Shown here: piece by piece, positions 63,125-64,000 of the stretch
Layout of the letters: each line of letters opens with the position of its first letter
How positions within the stretch are numbered: the stretch's first letter is position 1
Assembly (NCBI GenBank): GCA_947504205.1
Contig: CANNGL010000003.1
Coordinates: 1-64,000 of the forward strand
Length of the DNA stretch: 64,000 nucleotides
From: an uncultured Litoreibacter sp.
Lineage (GTDB): Bacteria; Pseudomonadota; Alphaproteobacteria; Rhodobacterales; Rhodobacteraceae
Direction: 5' to 3'
The notes under the pieces: model-generated
What the model saw: only the letters and a program-made list of their open reading frames with translations
The model's database searches: none
What the model was told of the DNA's origin: nothing
Translations under genes and position numbers: made by a program

Positions 63125-64000
63125 CAAGCGGTCTCTTGTGGGGTGAGTTTAAGCTCAGCAATCATGACATCCCGCATCACAAACTTCCGCGGCTTGCCTG
63201 TCACAGTCATGGGGATTTCTTCCACGAACCTCACATGCGTCGGGACCTTGTAGTGAGCGATACGGCTTCGACAAAACTCAAGTATCTCGTCTTCATCGCG
63301 CTCGGCTGCGGGCTTTGCAACGATCCAGGCGCATACGATCTCACCGAACTTTTCATCGGGAATACCGAAGACCTGAACCTGACTGATTGTGGGGTGAGTA
63401 TACATGAACTCTTCAATTTCTCTCGGGTAGATGTTTTCTCCACCACGGACGATCATGTCTTTCAATCTGCCGGTTATGTTGACGTAGCCGTCTTCATCCA
63501 TTCTGGCCAAATCTCCGGAATGCATCCAACCCTCTCGGTCAATCGCCTGCTCGGTGCGAACATCATCTCCCCAGTAGCCCTTCATTACTGAATACCCACG
63601 CGTCCACAGTTCGCCCTGCTCACCGACACCAATCGTATGTTGCTCTTCGTCCACCAGTTTGACTTCGACATGTGGGTGAATACGCCCAACAGATGTCACA
63701 CGTTTTTCCAAAGGATCATCAACATTGGATTGGAATGAGACTGGCGATGTTTCCGTCATGCCGTATGCGATGGTAACTTCGGTCATGTTCATTTGCGACT
63801 GAACGTTTCGCATGACCTCGATAGGGCAGGGCGCGCCCGCCATAATTCCAGTGCGCAGGCTTCCGAGATCGAAGCTGGAAAACTCGCTATGCTCCAGCAT
63901 ACCCACGAACATAGTAGGCACCCCATAGAGCGCGCTGCACCGTTCTTCTGAAACGGCTTTGAGCGTCTCCAACGGATCAAAACCTTCGCCGGGGACAATC
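63124..64000 (-). CDS. AMP-binding acyl-CoA ligase, C-terminal part (cut by window edge)
   Basis: About 292 residues of an ANL-superfamily ligase; the frame runs open to the right edge (IVPGEGFDPLETLKAVSEERCSALYGVPTMF). Landmarks are TVAYGMTETSP-like VTIAYGMTETSPVSF, the SGDLARMDEDGYVNITGRLKDMIVRGGENIYPREIEE stretch (quoted by GDLARMDEDGYVNITGR) and the C-terminal lysine region MTVTGKPRKFVMRD. It activates an acid as acyl-AMP and acyl-CoA. The sequence at 64000 lies inside the adenylation domain. Confidence 0.92.
   Translation of the reverse strand, partial: IVPGEGFDPLETLKAVSEERCSALYGVPTMFVGMLEHSEFSSFDLGSLRTGIMAGAPCPIEVMRNVQSQMNMTEVTIAYGMTETSPVSFQSNVDDPLEKRVTSVGRIHPHVEVKLVDEEQHTIGVGEQGELWTRGYSVMKGYWGDDVRTEQAIDREGWMHSGDLARMDEDGYVNITGRLKDMIVRGGENIYPREIEEFMYTHPTISQVQVFGIPDEKFGEIVCAWIVAKPAAERDEDEILEFCRSRIAHYKVPTHVRFVEEIPMTVTGKPRKFVMRDVMIAELKLTPQETA

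Overview
The window looks like chromosome of a marine Rhodobacterales alphaproteobacterium (Roseobacter-type). Pointers are a CcrM-type GANTC methyltransferase beside rnhB, a DUF4170-waaA-lpxK lipid A block, DUF3576 and DUF721 proteins, a petABC cytochrome bc1 operon, a serB/serC-serA serine locus with an alphaproteobacterial-style serC leader, and a small Rhodobacterales porin. Most genes are housekeeping and tightly packed, many joined by ATGA or TGATG overlaps. I see no insertion sequence, prophage, integrase or CRISPR array. No gene-free stretch exceeds 300 bases.

Layout. 1-5.7 kb: end of a porin, a DUF3576 lipoprotein, then leuS-lptE-holA-GST. 5.8-9.1 kb (minus): flavoprotein, MscS channel, a short enoyl-CoA hydratase. 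9.2-13.9 kb (plus): tldE/pmbA, a bisphosphate nucleotidase, DUF4170, waaA, lpxK. 13.9-19.3 kb: dsbA-like and DUF721 genes, mutY, an alkB-type membrane hydroxylase, ccrM and rnhB. 19.4-21.0 kb: unfamiliar small genes, namely an exported protein with a duplicated Cys motif, a small secreted protein and a membrane protein carrying an OmpR-type winged helix at its C-terminus. 21.0-28.4 kb: catabolic cluster of a DUF1989 protein, a diaminopropionate ammonia-lyase-like PLP enzyme, an Asp/Glu racemase-family enzyme and a spermidine/putrescine-type ABC transporter. 28.4-32.2 kb: tRNA-Arg, a LacI-type regulator, a PhyR-like protein with a degenerate receiver, a small membrane protein, a phytanoyl-CoA dioxygenase family protein and tRNA-Lys.

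32.3-36.3 kb: dapF-mtaB-GST-paiB-GST. 36.5-39.3 kb: petABC with a strong terminator. 39.3-42.7 kb (minus): thiBPQ behind a TPP riboswitch. 42.8-45.2 kb: aroC, an EamA exporter and an HU protein. 45.3-48.6 kb: an amn-ade purine operon. 48.7-49.7 kb: topoisomerase IB. 49.8-56.7 kb: class II aldolase, two fatty-acid-hydroxylase superfamily membrane proteins, acyl-CoA dehydrogenase, NDP-forming acyl-CoA synthetase and a CaiD-like enoyl-CoA hydratase. 56.7-61.2 kb: methyltransferase, serB, serC, serA. 61.3-64 kb (minus): a pentapeptide-like beta-solenoid membrane protein, a small membrane protein and a truncated AMP-binding acyl-CoA ligase.

The most interesting signals are the PhyR-like protein that has lost its phospho-acceptor aspartate, the membrane-anchored winged-helix protein, the two uncharacterised catabolic clusters (21-28 kb and 50-57 kb), and a dispersed intergenic repeat found four times. 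All calls come from reading the sequence and recalled family features; no database search was run.
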